Source: BJGV01 sp964194745 (GTDB taxonomy: Bacteria; Pseudomonadota; Gammaproteobacteria; Burkholderiales; Nitrosomonadaceae). From it: a stretch of 64,000 nucleotides of DNA. A program made the position numbers and the translations under genes. This document shows positions 27,640 through 36,980 of this stretch, in pieces. The notes beneath the pieces are model-generated. The model had not been told where the DNA came from. It ran no database searches and worked only from the letters and a program-made list of their open reading frames with translations. The stretch covers positions 1,550,001 through 1,614,000 of the forward strand of contig OZ252054.1 of NCBI GenBank assembly GCA_965248035.1. The letters are read 5' to 3'. The first letter of the stretch is position 1. The number at the start of each line of letters is the position of its first letter.

Positions 27640-29811
27640 TTATTTGCTTTTGTCTATGATGAGATCACCTAGCTCTGTACCTTCGCTGAGTCGCCTAAGA
27701 TGCAGAGAGACCAGCGGGTCATCTGGATAGCGGGCACCAAGATCACGAAAGTTACGGACAGCAGTTTGATCCTCGCTAGCCATCAGATTGTATGCCGTCT
27801 GGTAAACTTCGAGTGGCGCGTATTTCCCGATGCAATGAGTAGCAAGCGGCTCAAATACTTTCAATATATGTTTCTTACCCTTGAGTCTCACACGGCCAAC
27901 TGGGCGTACACTAGCGTTGGGACATCCGCTTAGCGTAGTTTCAGATATACAAATGTTGATTCCGATAAACTTGTTTAAATTTTCCAGGCGAGCGGCAGTA
28001 TTGACCGGGTCACCTAGGGCTCGGTAATCGAAAATGGTTGAGCCTCCAAAGTTTCCCACGACGACTTCACCGGAATGAATTCCAATACGCGTCTTGCCGA
28101 AATCAATACCTTTTGTGGCGAGTTTTTCCATGTAGTTGGTAGCGAAGACATCCATTTCTAAGGCACAAGCGAGAGCGCGTGCGCGGTGGTCTGCCTGTGG
28201 CACAGGAGCAGAGAACATAATGGCCACTGCATCTCCAACGATACGATCAGGGGTGCCTTCATATCGGAAAGCAATGGCGATCATCTGATCTAGATAAGTG
28301 TTGAGCATGGTCACTGCATCTCTCGGATCGATACTTTCTATCAGTTAAGTAAAGTCAGTCAGGTCAGTAAAAATGAAACTGCATTCCTGCAGGCTGCCGC
28401 CTAGTTGCATAGTATCTGGATGGTCAACTAGGTAGCTTACACGATTGGGCGAGACATAACGTGCGAAAGCCTCCTTGATCCAGCGTTGCTCCCGTTCGCT
28501 GATAAAGTGATGAAGCAGGCTACCAAGCACAAAGGTTAAGGAGAAAACTAGCGCTGGCATGGCTGTGTTAAGGAGTAGTTCGTGATGGCGGAAGGCGTAC
28601 CAACCACCAACGAGTAGCACTACCAGGCAGGTGAAAGTTATACTCGCTGCGAATAGTGCTTTGGTACGTATCGAAAGAAACCCAATGAGTAGGCCGCCAA
28701 TAATTTTGGTTATAATTTCGGCTGCTTGTGCCCATCCAGGCCGCTTTAGGATATGGCCGGATAGCATATGCTCAAGTGCCTGGGCATGGACTTCGACGCC
28801 AGGAGTGATACGGCCAAGCGGACTAAATCTGAGATCCATCAAACCTTGCGCAGAGCTGCCAATCAACACCATGTGGCCGTCGAGCAACGCGTCTGGAATC
28901 TCCCCAGCAAAGACCTTCCAGGCAGGTAAATAGCGGTTAGGCACATCTCGGGATTAATAAATCCAGATCTCGCCTTGGGCGGTGGTCGGGATTTTGAACT
29001 GACCAATCCGTATCTCTGCTAGCCCGAGGTCACTTCCTTCAGATTTCAAAACATGGTTGCGTTCACCCTGCGCAACACGCAGAGTTTCTGAAACCAAGCT
29101 TGGAACTGGTTTACCAGCCACTTGTAGCACCAATAGGACTCGGCGGACAATCCCGTCACTATCTGGTATGAAGCTTAGCGCACCGGTTCCTTTGGCTGCC
29201 CTATCTGGTTCAGGCAACGCTGGAATCGTACTGTCAAATGTATGTAACCAGCTTCCTGGTGGTTCGCCTATATAAATGTAACGGAAAGGGCGTGACGGTC
29301 CTGTTGAAACTGCAACCGACGTATTTTTTTCATTCAGCTTGTTACTCATGGAGTTGCGCTCGACAAGAAATCCAAGAACGACGTCGGCTCTATTCAGGCT
29401 ATTTGCCAGCATCTCGTCATGGTCAGGCAGGTCTTTCAGCGCATTGCGTAATGGAACTTTCAGAGACCATAGTTCAGCCATGGCTTGTGGAGAGGTGCGG
29501 TCTGGCTCGGCAAATACTATGTCGAAACCGATGGCTGCGACATTAGCCGCAGTAAGTTTTTCTATAAGTTCTGTTATCCGAGTACGCGGCCATGGCCATT
29601 GGCCGAGGTGGGCCAGGCTTTCCTCATCTATGTCGATGATTCGCACTGGAACCTCGGTATAATCGCGCGGGTGCCATCGCTGATACTGGTCAAAAAGATT
29701 GTTGCGCAACGTTTGTAGCGGCAATGGGTCAAGCAGCAGAAGTATCAGGCCAAGAACAACTGAAATGAACGGCAGAATGGTGCCAAGGCGTCGCAGTGAG
29801 ATAATTGTCAT
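27640..29811 (-). pseudogene. CHASE2-domain adenylate/guanylate cyclase with two in-frame stops
   Basis: One open frame of 724 codons broken only by TAA at 28954-28956 (after GEIWIY) and TAA at 28345-28347 (after FTDLTDFT). Part 1 has a membrane segment and the CHASE2 sensor (RIIDIDEESLAHLGQWPWPR); part 2 ends the CHASE2 domain, three transmembrane helices and the start of a class III cyclase with the metal Asp in FIFTDLTDFT; part 3 has GDAVAIMFSAP, the second metal site. All three pieces are in the same frame, so these are nonsense changes, not indels. The second stop falls within the catalytic core. The gene is divergent from FecR/OmpA genes, a common neighbour set for CHASE2 cyclases. Confidence 0.85.
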
Positions 29812-30023
29812 TTGTTCGATCGGTCAGTGGCATCTGGCCCAACCAAGACCATTTTTCCTAATATTGACTACTGTTGCTCAGATTCCACCAACAGCAGCAT
29901 ATCTTGCCACCTTTTGGCATAGCCTTATGATATGAAAAAGCCGAAATGAAATTAAGGTGCGCCGATGCTTATCAGTTTTGTTAAGTCCTAGTGTACAAAA
30001 CGGTTTTCTTGGGAACTATATAC

Positions 30024-30051
30024 TTTACACCGGAAAATATTGTGGTATAAT
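30024..30051 (+). promoter_or_regulatory. Sigma70 promoter of element 2 (copy B)
   Basis: TTTACA (30024-30029) within the terminal repeat and TATAAT (30046-30051) separated by 16 bp, followed by the ribosome site GAGGAGG and ATG at 30077. The same arrangement is present in reverse in copy A at about 14361-14388. Confidence 0.75.
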
Positions 30052-30076
30052 TCTCTTATCATGAGAGGAGGATGCC

Positions 30077-30971
30077 ATGCCTTATAAGATCAATACTGCA
30101 ATCAGTGTCTACCAGTTGATGGAAATGTTTCCTGACGAGGAAACCGCACGACAGTACCTTGAGGATCGTCGCTGGAAATATGGTGTGTCTTGCCCGACAT
30201 GTCAAAGCCTATCGGTCTATACAAGATCGGGAAAACGAAAAGGGATGTATGACTGTCGAGGATGCGGCAAGCATTTTAGTGTTCGGACCGGTTCCATTTT
30301 TGAAAAATCACACATTCGACTTCACAAATGGCTCTATGCCATTTACACCGTCATGACTTCTCGAAAGAGCATTAGCGCTATGCAATTAAGCAAAGAAATT
30401 GGGGTCACGTATAAGTCCGCCTGGTTTGCGTTGCATCGGATTCGAGAGGCTTGCCGTGGCGATCTTACCCGTCTCTCAGGAATCGTAGAAATCGACGAAA
30501 CGTATGTGGGCGGGAAAGAACGGAACAAGCACTGGAAGAAAGGGGATAAACCGAAAGCCGGGACAGTTGGCAAACAACCCGTCCTCGGCATGAGGGAGCG
30601 TGGTGGCAAGACCGTGGCCCTGCCAGTGCCTGCGACGGATCGGCTTACGCTGTGGACGGAGATTCAAGAGGCGATAGAAATAGGCAGCACGCTCTATACG
30701 GATGACCATGCCGCCTATCGAGGCATTGAGCGTAAAGGCTATCAGCACCAAGCCGTAAACCATTGGCATTGAGAGCGTTTGGGCGGTCTTAAAACGTGGA
30801 CTGAACGGCACATTCCATCAAGTATCCGTCAAGCATTTATCGCGTTATATTCATGAATTTTCGTTCAGGCTCAATGAAGGACGTTGTGGCCGGGAGACCA
30901 TGCACCGCATTGAAAGCGTCTGTGATGCGGCCATTGGCAAACGCTTAACGTATCAGGGGCTTGTCCAATGA
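30077..30971 (+). pseudogene. Transposase of element 2, copy B (same 38-bp deletion)
   Basis: Identical in structure to copy A: zinc ribbon, VEIDETYVGGKE and STLYTDDHAAY, then loss of the SA-EYV-G--HTN segment after HQAVNH with a frameshift; the C-terminal part follows in another frame to the TGA at 30969-30971. The missing part includes the HTN residues next to the conserved GIE, part of the catalytic region in intact relatives. The lesion is the same to the base as in copy A. Confidence 0.9.
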
Positions 30972-31834
30972 GCGCCGTAGGGACCGGCCTCTTGGATTCG
31001 GCTGTGGATGTGCTTTTTGCTCACTCCCCACTCGTTCACCGCTTGATCCAGGGAGACGCCACACTCCGTGCTTCGATCACGAGAGAAAGCGTGGATTTAA
31101 TTGTGACCTCTCCCCCCTATAACGTTGGCAAAGCATATTCTGGTGCCCAACAAGATGATTCATTGCCCTACGACGCCTATTTGAACTTTTCTAAACAGTG
31201 GCTGACGAATTGTTTTCATTGGACGAAATCGACCGGTCGCTTATGCGTCAATGTCTCGCTGGATAAAAACAAGAATGGCAAGCAACCGCTTTCAGCAGAC
31301 ATCACGCGATTAGCAATGGAGGCCGGGTGGTGCTATCATGCGACTATTCTGTGGAATGAAGGCAATATCTCCCGTCGCACGGCATGGGGGAGTTGGAAGT
31401 CAGCCAGCGCCCCTCATGTCATTGCCCCTGTGGAAACCATTATTGTGCTCTATAAAGATACGTGGAAACGTGAGCGCCCTGGAAACAACGATATTAGCGC
31501 CGAGGAATTTAAGGAATGGTCGTTGGGGTCATGGTCATTCAATGGAGAGAGCAGGAAACGGATTGGTCATGAGACCCCATTTCCAAGAGAACTGCCGAAA
31601 CGCTGCATCAAGATATTCTCGTTTATCGGGGACACGGTGTTTGATCCGTTTGTCGGATCTGGCACTACTATGATAGAAGCGATCCGACATGGTCGGCAAG
31701 CCATTGGTTTTGAGAAAGAGCCCAAATATTGTGAGCTGACCAGAGATCGGATTTTCAAGGAATGCAATCTCTCATTGAGGAAATCCTTACCGATAAGGCA
31801 GGGAAAATCTACTGCACCGTGTTGGAGCAGTTAA
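30968..31834 (+). CDS. DNA methyltransferase (beta class) of element 2, copy B
   Basis: Intact 288-residue enzyme with TSPPYNVGKAYSG (motif IV) and DPFVGSGTTMIEAI (motif I), differing from the 12578-13444 copy at a few residues. Start overlaps the transposase stop (ATGA at 30968-30971), and the gene overlaps the beginning of the restriction frame by about 73 bp. Both methyltransferases remain open while both restriction genes are broken, so the host keeps only the modification activity. Confidence 0.88.
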   Translation: MSAVGTGLLDSAVDVLFAHSPLVHRLIQGDATLRASITRESVDLIVTSPPYNVGKAYSGAQQDDSLPYDAYLNFSKQWLTNCFHWTKSTGRLCVNVSLDKNKNGKQPLSADITRLAMEAGWCYHATILWNEGNISRRTAWGSWKSASAPHVIAPVETIIVLYKDTWKRERPGNNDISAEEFKEWSLGSWSFNGESRKRIGHETPFPRELPKRCIKIFSFIGDTVFDPFVGSGTTMIEAIRHGRQAIGFEKEPKYCELTRDRIFKECNLSLRKSLPIRQGKSTAPCWSS

Positions 31835-32345
31835 TCTATCAACGGCCCTCTCAATCATTAAGGACGGGTGTGCTCGCTATCAGAAGCAGTTCCCGTCCAA
31901 CCCTTCGATCAACGGCCGGATGCTCGAATTTCTGACCTGTGAAACCCTGAAACAAGAGGGAGTCCTCCCCTTCTACTACCAAGCCAGATTTGCACATGTG
32001 CCGAATGCGGATTTTGATGTGGTGTTATATCATCCTCGACGACCTGTCGCCCTCTCTGTGAAAACGTCACTCCGTGAGCGGTACAAGCAGGCTGATTTAG
32101 AAGGGTTGGCCTTACGGCAGGTTTATCGAGGGGCCGAATCGTATCTCCTTACATTGAGTGAAGAATGGGGATTGGTGCAGCAAAAGATTGAGTCCGGGGA
32201 GGTGACTGGTCTCACAGCCTGCCTCCTCGCCAATACCGATGCCTATGACAACCTGCTTTCCACGCTGAAACAGCGAACATTTGAGTTAGCCAAACAGATT
32301 ACCCCGTTACATCCGTTACATGGCAGTCCGGTAACAACTACATAA
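31762..32345 (+). pseudogene. Restriction endonuclease of element 2, copy B (frameshifted)
   Basis: From the ATG at 31762, inside the methyltransferase gene, the frame reads MQSLIEEILTDKAGKIYC up to QRPSQ. The continuation IIKDGCARYQKQFPSNP is in another frame from about 31850, and continues as the open frame at 31920-32345. The nuclease core is there: NADFDVVLYHPRRPVALSVK, a D-x(n)-xVK pattern of the PD-(D/E)XK fold. The stop at 32343-32345 lies in the right terminal repeat. The net frame change is minus one or plus two bases. Family assignment rests on cargo position and this motif only. Confidence 0.65.
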
Positions 32346-32433
32346 ATCCCGTTTTCTTTTGGCTTTTGGTAGTCTATCCTATGGCAATAAACGAGGCAAA
32401 GGCTGTTTGACCCAACTAGTGTAGGAGAATGTA

Positions 32434-32865
32434 ATGTTAAGAGTAATGCTGATAGGTGCCTTGCTACTGACGACTGGTGTGTGGGCCGATGAAACTCCAA
32501 TCGGTTATGTCAAAAACATTACTGGTGAAGCCACTATTACGACCGAGGGAGACATTATTAGCGCTAAAATTGGTACCCCTATATACCAAAGCAGCGTGTT
32601 GCATACCCGTGCCCAGAGCAGCATGGGCATCACTTTAAAAGATGCAACCGTTATTTCTTTAGGGCCTGAGACTGAATTTGCCATAGATGAATATGTATAT
32701 GCACCTGCCCAAAACAAACTCAAACTTGGTAGCAGGATAACCAAAGGCAGTCTAAATTACGTTTCAGGAGTCATTGCTAAACTGCAGCCAGACGCAGTAA
32801 CGGTCACCACTCCTAGTGGAACTATTGGCGTACGTGGCACCCAATTTGCTGTCAAGGTGGAGTAA
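32434..32865 (+). CDS. Secreted FecR-domain protein
   Basis: A 143-residue protein with a cleavable signal (GVWA/DETP near residue 19) and a FecR domain: TPIYQSSVLHTRAQSSMGIT, GPETEFAIDEYVY and the C-terminal TPSGTIGVRGTQFAV, the typical ending of stand-alone periplasmic FecR domains. It forms an operon with the OmpA-domain lipoprotein 6 bp downstream. FecR, OmpA and CHASE2 cyclase genes recur together in many proteobacteria; here the cyclase is the broken gene on the other side of element 2 copy B. Confidence 0.85.
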   Translation: MLRVMLIGALLLTTGVWADETPIGYVKNITGEATITTEGDIISAKIGTPIYQSSVLHTRAQSSMGITLKDATVISLGPETEFAIDEYVYAPAQNKLKLGSRITKGSLNYVSGVIAKLQPDAVTVTTPSGTIGVRGTQFAVKVE

Positions 32866-32871
32866 TGACTT

Positions 32872-33489
32872 ATGCAATTTAACACTCAGAATCCGTTTAG
32901 CTGTACAGCACTAGACTGTCGTATTTTGATTGCCGGCGTTGCATCTTTGATGATTGCTGGCTGTGCTTCATCCTATGTTGTTTTACTTGAAAACCCGGAC
33001 GGTTCGACTGGGGAGTTAATAATCAAGGGTCAAAAGGGTGAGCAAGTCCTTAGTAAATCACACCAGGGAGCACCGCTTGACGGCTCCGCCCCGCCCGCTC
33101 CGGTCAGTAAAGACAAGTTGAGCAAAGATTTTGGCGAAGCGATGGCAGCGCAACCCAGGTTGCCTGTTAGTTATCTTCTCTACTTCAAAAAAGATGTTCT
33201 CTTGACCAAAGAATCAAAAACATTGATTCCGAAGATTGTTGCAGAGGCAGCTGATCGGCAGGCTGTAGATATTTCGGTGATTGGCCATACTGATACTGTT
33301 TCTACGGCAGAGGTTAACGAGAGACTCTCCCATCAGCGAGCCGAAAAGATTATTGAACTACTGGAGGACAAGGGTATCCATATGCATGCTATTACGTTGG
33401 AATCGCATAGTGAGCGCAACTTGTTGATCCCTACGCCGGATAACACATACGAGCCAAGGAACAGGCGGGTCGAAGTGTTGATTCGTTGA
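32872..33489 (+). CDS. OmpA-domain lipoprotein
   Basis: A 205-residue protein with lipobox IAGC near residue 30, a variable linker rich in Ala/Pro, and a C-terminal OmpA peptidoglycan-binding domain (IGHTDTVSTAEVNERLSHQR about residues 140-160; NRRVEVLI end). It should tether the outer membrane to peptidoglycan. Second gene of the FecR operon; the copper oxidase gene follows after 78 bp. Confidence 0.87.
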   Translation: MQFNTQNPFSCTALDCRILIAGVASLMIAGCASSYVVLLENPDGSTGELIIKGQKGEQVLSKSHQGAPLDGSAPPAPVSKDKLSKDFGEAMAAQPRLPVSYLLYFKKDVLLTKESKTLIPKIVAEAADRQAVDISVIGHTDTVSTAEVNERLSHQRAEKIIELLEDKGIHMHAITLESHSERNLLIPTPDNTYEPRNRRVEVLIR

Positions 33490-33567
33490 TCCTGGATTTT
33501 CCCCGTTTTCATCGCTGTAACCGAAATCCATTTGGTGGGTCTGACACTGATTAACTTTGAGAGAAAT

Positions 33568-34548
33568 ATGAATTCTCGTTATGGGAATAAAATTTTAGCC
33601 CTGATAATTTTTGTAATAGGTATTTGTTTTTCATTTCCGATACAAGCAGCGGTGAGGGAATATTGGATTGCTGCGGAAAAGATATCCTGGGATTATGCTC
33701 CTTCTGGTCAGAATCTGATTGATCCTGATGCTGGTCTCGGTGTATGGGGTAAGTCCCTAAAGTACATAAAATATCGCTATATAGGTTATACGGACAGTAG
33801 CTATACCATTCCTTTACAACAGGCTGAATGGTTGGGAATATTGGGACCTCAGTTACGAGGTGTGGTGGGGGATACCATAGTTGTTCATTTTCTGAATAAA
33901 ACAGACCGCCCGCTTTCCATGCATCCTCACGGAGTACTTTATAGCAAAGATAACGAAGGAGCAGATAGCGGTGCAGGAGCAAGCGTGCCACCGAATGGAT
34001 CCAATAATTACACCTGGGTTGTAGATGAAGCTGCAGGTCCAGTACCTAGTGACCCCTCGACCATTGTTTGGCTTTATCACTCTCATCTCATGGGAGAGGA
34101 AGAAATGAACCTCGGTCTGATTGGCGCTCTCGTCATTACGCGAAAGGGTATGGAAAGTTCTACTTCCGATCCTTTTCCGCGGGACGTAGACCATGAATTT
34201 ATCTCATTGTTCATGATATTCAACGAAGAAAACAATGAGGAAAGCGGGTTGAAGCATGCGATTAATGGCCGAATTTTTGGTAATCTCAAAGGATATGAAA
34301 CCAGCATGGGAAAACGTGTTCGCTGGCATGTAGCCGCACTAGGTAACGAACAGGATAACCACACCATTCATTGGCATGGACAAACTGTTCTTGATCACGG
34401 ACGCCGAACTGATGTAATTGAAGTGCTCCCTGCCAGTATGGCCTCAGTCGATATGGTTCCTCGCTCGCCAGGAATCTGGCTTTTGCATTGCCACGTCAAC
34501 GACCATATGACGGCAGGGATGTCTACGCGCTGGCACGTATTACCATAA
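33568..34548 (+). CDS. Two-domain multicopper oxidase-like protein
   Basis: Exported copper enzyme. With ATG 33568 the product is 326 residues, with a signal peptide ending PIQAA. Copper motifs: SMHPHGV near residue 112 and LYHSHLMGEEE near 170 in domain 1; TIHWHGQ near 275 and LLHCHVNDHMTAGM near 311 in domain 2, the last providing the type 1 Cu ligands (Cys, His, Met). Two-domain oxidases of this size form trimers. Oxidation of copper or small phenolics are possible; related genes occur in Nitrosomonas. No copper-resistance neighbours. Confidence 0.85.
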   Translation: MNSRYGNKILALIIFVIGICFSFPIQAAVREYWIAAEKISWDYAPSGQNLIDPDAGLGVWGKSLKYIKYRYIGYTDSSYTIPLQQAEWLGILGPQLRGVVGDTIVVHFLNKTDRPLSMHPHGVLYSKDNEGADSGAGASVPPNGSNNYTWVVDEAAGPVPSDPSTIVWLYHSHLMGEEEMNLGLIGALVITRKGMESSTSDPFPRDVDHEFISLFMIFNEENNEESGLKHAINGRIFGNLKGYETSMGKRVRWHVAALGNEQDNHTIHWHGQTVLDHGRRTDVIEVLPASMASVDMVPRSPGIWLLHCHVNDHMTAGMSTRWHVLP

Positions 34549-34697
34549 AAGCAATACGGTTTTTGTGTGCAATATTTTGAGAAATACCAAGCTAAGAACG
34601 GCCTCGAGTTAATTCACGATATGGTTTTAGTAATTTCTATTTTGGGTCGAAAGCCGGATTGCCCTAAATTAGCAATTTCGTAGTAGTTAAATAACAA

Positions 34698-34730
34698 AGA
34701 CCTAGGCGGCTAAACCTAAGTCTTTTTTTT
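34698..34730 (+). terminator. Rho-independent terminator between copper oxidase and tRNA-Lys
   Basis: Hairpin AGACCTAGG/CCTAAGTCT (one mismatch) with an 8-base loop, followed by eight T on the + strand. On the minus strand it directly follows tRNA-Lys and has a weaker T-rich tail, so it may act in both directions. Confidence 0.7.
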
Positions 34731-34731
34731 C

Positions 34732-34807
34732 TGGTGGGTCGTGAGAGGATCGAACTCTCGACCTACGGATTAAGAGTCCGCTGCTCTACCAGCTGAGCTA
34801 ACGACCC
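34732..34807 (-). tRNA. tRNA-Lys (CTT anticodon)
   Basis: Complement forms a 76-nt cloverleaf with encoded CCA: acceptor GGGTCGT/ACGACCC, D arm GCTC/GAGC, anticodon arm GCGGA/TCCGT with loop CTCTTAA (anticodon CTT) and T arm GAGAG/CTCTC. CTT reads AAG. Confidence 0.93.
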
Positions 34808-35130
34808 AGAATGGAAATATTATTTACAATTTATGGCTGGCACGTATAGACAGACTTATCAGGGTATATAATTGTAACCTGAAATAAACCTGCAGGACAC
34901 TGTTGATATAAGCAGGTTTTTAGTTCACCTGTCTGAATTGGTTCAGTGGATCGCAATGGGGTGAATTTGTCTTATAAATATTTCAATTGAAAAAACAAGG
35001 TTTCATTAAATTCTTACCACTTTATTAGACCCTTAGTTTAATGAGATTAATTACAAAAATTTATTAAATATCTATTTGCTATGAATTCTTTTTCCCAATT
35101 TTTACCGAGGTTAAGAATGGAGATAAGATC
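34808..35130. other. Intergenic region upstream of hsp20
   Basis: 323 bp, AT-rich, no gene; should hold the tRNA-Lys and hsp20 promoters. Confidence 0.4.
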
Positions 35131-35634
35131 ATGCAGGATTCGTTAAAGCACGCAGGAAATCATATTGGTCGCAAGATTGGTTACGCATGGGATAATTTGC
35201 CTGAAGGTTGGCGCGAGCTGCTCAGTCGAAGTAACAGTGCACTTACCCATTTTTCTCGTGGCGAGGAAGAGGATCAAACACGGATTCACGAGCAAGATTC
35301 TTTCCCACACTGGGGCCTACTAGCCGTGGAGATTGAAGAAACGGACAAGGAGATATTGGTGCATATCGAGATTCCAGGATTGGGAAAAGACGATTGCCAT
35401 ATTACAGTCCAGGGCAACAAGCTCTGCCTATATGGGGAAAAGCGCTTTGAGCAAAAAAGAACCGAAAGCACCTGCCATATTATGGAACGTGCGCATGGAA
35501 CTTTCCAACGCAGTATTCTTTTGCCTCTTATCATAGATGAGTACAAAGCAAAGGCGAGCTACAAGAATGGAGTGCTGACTGTTTGTTTGCCCAAAGTTGA
35601 TCGCAAACCAGCAATATCTATTCAGATATCGTGA
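35131..35634 (+). CDS. Small heat-shock protein, Hsp20/alpha-crystallin family
   Basis: ATP-independent holdase of 167 residues. The alpha-crystallin domain covers residues 65-155: VEIEETDKEILVHIEIPG, ITVQGNKLCLYGEK, FQRSILLPLIID and KNGVLTVCLPK (the GVL motif). The C-terminal tail has a short IxI-type motif (ISIQI). Two Cys in the core strands are unusual for the family. Stands alone. Confidence 0.87.
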   Translation: MQDSLKHAGNHIGRKIGYAWDNLPEGWRELLSRSNSALTHFSRGEEEDQTRIHEQDSFPHWGLLAVEIEETDKEILVHIEIPGLGKDDCHITVQGNKLCLYGEKRFEQKRTESTCHIMERAHGTFQRSILLPLIIDEYKAKASYKNGVLTVCLPKVDRKPAISIQIS

Positions 35635-36140
35635 AATGACTTTTTTAAATCGTGTGGTGTAAGCAATCGCCTATCGATTGTGGGAATTTATTAATTGAAT
35701 ATTAAACTTGACCGTAAGGGTCATCAACGTAATGATAGTTGGACGCGTCTAGCTCCGCCAATTAACAACCGTAATATTTTGATAGTAAACGTATTGCTTT
35801 TCCTATAATACTCTCGGTCTTACCATCAGTCTTACCATGGCGCTTGAGATAACAAGATAATCCTACTACGCTAATAGGATTAGGCATTGACTAAAACCAA
35901 TCCTCCCGTTGGCAAAAGAGAGTATCAGTCTTGTATTTCACTCAGAATGCCAGAAGGGGGCGGTACACCTAGTATTGGGTCTGCCCCACTCCCCGTGTTA
36001 GAGGTATTCTGTACTCATACCTTGACGCTATTTGTAAAAATGCCCTTTCAATTTTGGCGAAAAAAATTTTTCCAGAATAAAGTTGGTAAACGTCTGCTTA
36101 GATCCAAAACGATCATTCAGATAAACACAGAAAAACACTT
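35635..36140. other. Intergenic region with copy 1 of a 105-bp repeat
   Basis: Contains a short run of proline-rich open frames with no support as genes, repeat B copy 1 at 35968-36075 and a degenerate hairpin repeat at 36087-36119 that ends 21 bp before the carbonic anhydrase stop. Confidence 0.5.
35968..36075. repeat. Repeat B, copy 1 (about 105 bp)
   Basis: Shares with 39020-39127 the segments GTGTTAGAGGTA, CTTGACGCTATTTGTAAAAA, GCCCTTTC and ATTTTGGCGAAAAAAATTTT. Shorter fragments ending TTGGCG.AAAAA.TTTTCCAGAAA recur at 39541-39580, 43512-43562 and, more weakly, 8571-8597. Confidence 0.75.
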
Positions 36141-36907
36141 TCAAGCAACCCTATCTACTTTACCAGTTTCCAGGTTATAAACACCCCCCACAATGCGAAT
36201 TTTCTTCTCTGCAACCAACTTGCTGAGAATAGGGGCTGCACGCTTTAACCTTGCAACATTAAGAATGACGTTCTGTTTGATGACGTTATCAGATTGATTT
36301 CCTTTCATAGACGCCGCCGCACTGACCGCCGGTGCAATGGCTGTCGTCACGATTTGAATATGGCCGGGGAACTGCTGATGTTTTTCCACTGCGGCAATGG
36401 TCGCGCCGACTGCACCGCAATGTTGATGTCCAAGCACCATAATCAGTGGAACCTTCAGAACTGCCGCGCCATATTCCAGACTGGCAAGCAAATCTGAGGT
36501 AACGTATCTGAGGTAACGTAATTGCCAGCCACCCTTGCCACAAAAAGATCCCCGCGCTGCTCATCGAAGCATATCTCTGGCACCACCCTTGCATCGGAAC
36601 AACTCAAAATGCTGGCGTAAGGATTTTGTCCACCAACCAATGCAGCGCGATCTTTGGCAAAATCAAACGGTCGCGTTTTTCCAGAAATATAGCGTTGATT
36701 GCCTTTTAGCAGGCGTTCAAACGCAGCATTCGGTGTCAGGACGTTTTCTGCCTTAGGTGGGGGTTTTTCTGCTGCGGCAAATGCCTCTGTTCCCGATAGT
36801 CTAGCGGCACCTAAACTTAAGGCCGAGATTGAAATTCCTTTTAGAAATGTTCGTTTACTTATATTTGCTTTCAGATCCTGATTTGGTGCGTCACAACACT
36901 TAGACAT
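36141..36907 (-). pseudogene. Beta-class carbonic anhydrase, exported, disrupted by a 14-bp duplication
   Basis: Interconverts CO2 and bicarbonate. The frame from ATG 36907 encodes a Tat-like signal (SKRTFLKGIS, one Arg), then ILSCSDARV with the first zinc Cys and DLFVARVAGNYVTSD. After that a 14-bp direct duplication (36492-36519) shifts the frame. The rest, LASLEYGAAVLKVPLI then GHQHCGAV with the His/Cys zinc ligands, continues in another frame to 36141. Removal of one 14-bp unit restores one frame of about 250 residues. The lesion is after the first ligand and should abolish activity. Confidence 0.9.
36492..36519 (-). repeat. 14-bp tandem duplication in the carbonic anhydrase gene
   Basis: Two perfect copies of ATCTGAGGTAACGT at 36492-36505 and 36506-36519. 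The duplication is out of frame and is the only visible lesion of the gene. Confidence 0.92.
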
Positions 36908-36980
36908 AAGGATTCCCTTTAAGTAGTTAACTTTCTGCAGCATTATTCTTCTTGGGGGACAGACCCCAAATGGATTATGA

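Larger units (their letters stand above)
30011..32350 (+). mobile_element. IS1595-type element 2, copy B
   Basis: A 2340-bp element, nearly identical to copy A (12402-14401) but with the complete length of the restriction gene. It is flanked by its own perfect 8-bp target duplication GTTTTCTT at 30003-30010 and 32351-32358. Transposase (deleted internally), intact methyltransferase and frameshifted restriction gene read rightward. It sits between the divergent CHASE2 cyclase and the FecR gene and so separates them from what was probably a shared promoter region of about 280 bp. Confidence 0.93.

Noticed and set aside
27640..29811. Stop-codon readthrough or recoding in the CHASE2 cyclase
   Set aside because: Two TAA codons, no recoding context, and other genes here are broken by TAG and TAA as well; decay is simpler.
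35887..36180. 97-codon open frame overlapping repeat B copy 1
   Set aside because: Made of repeat sequence and not open in repeat copy 2.
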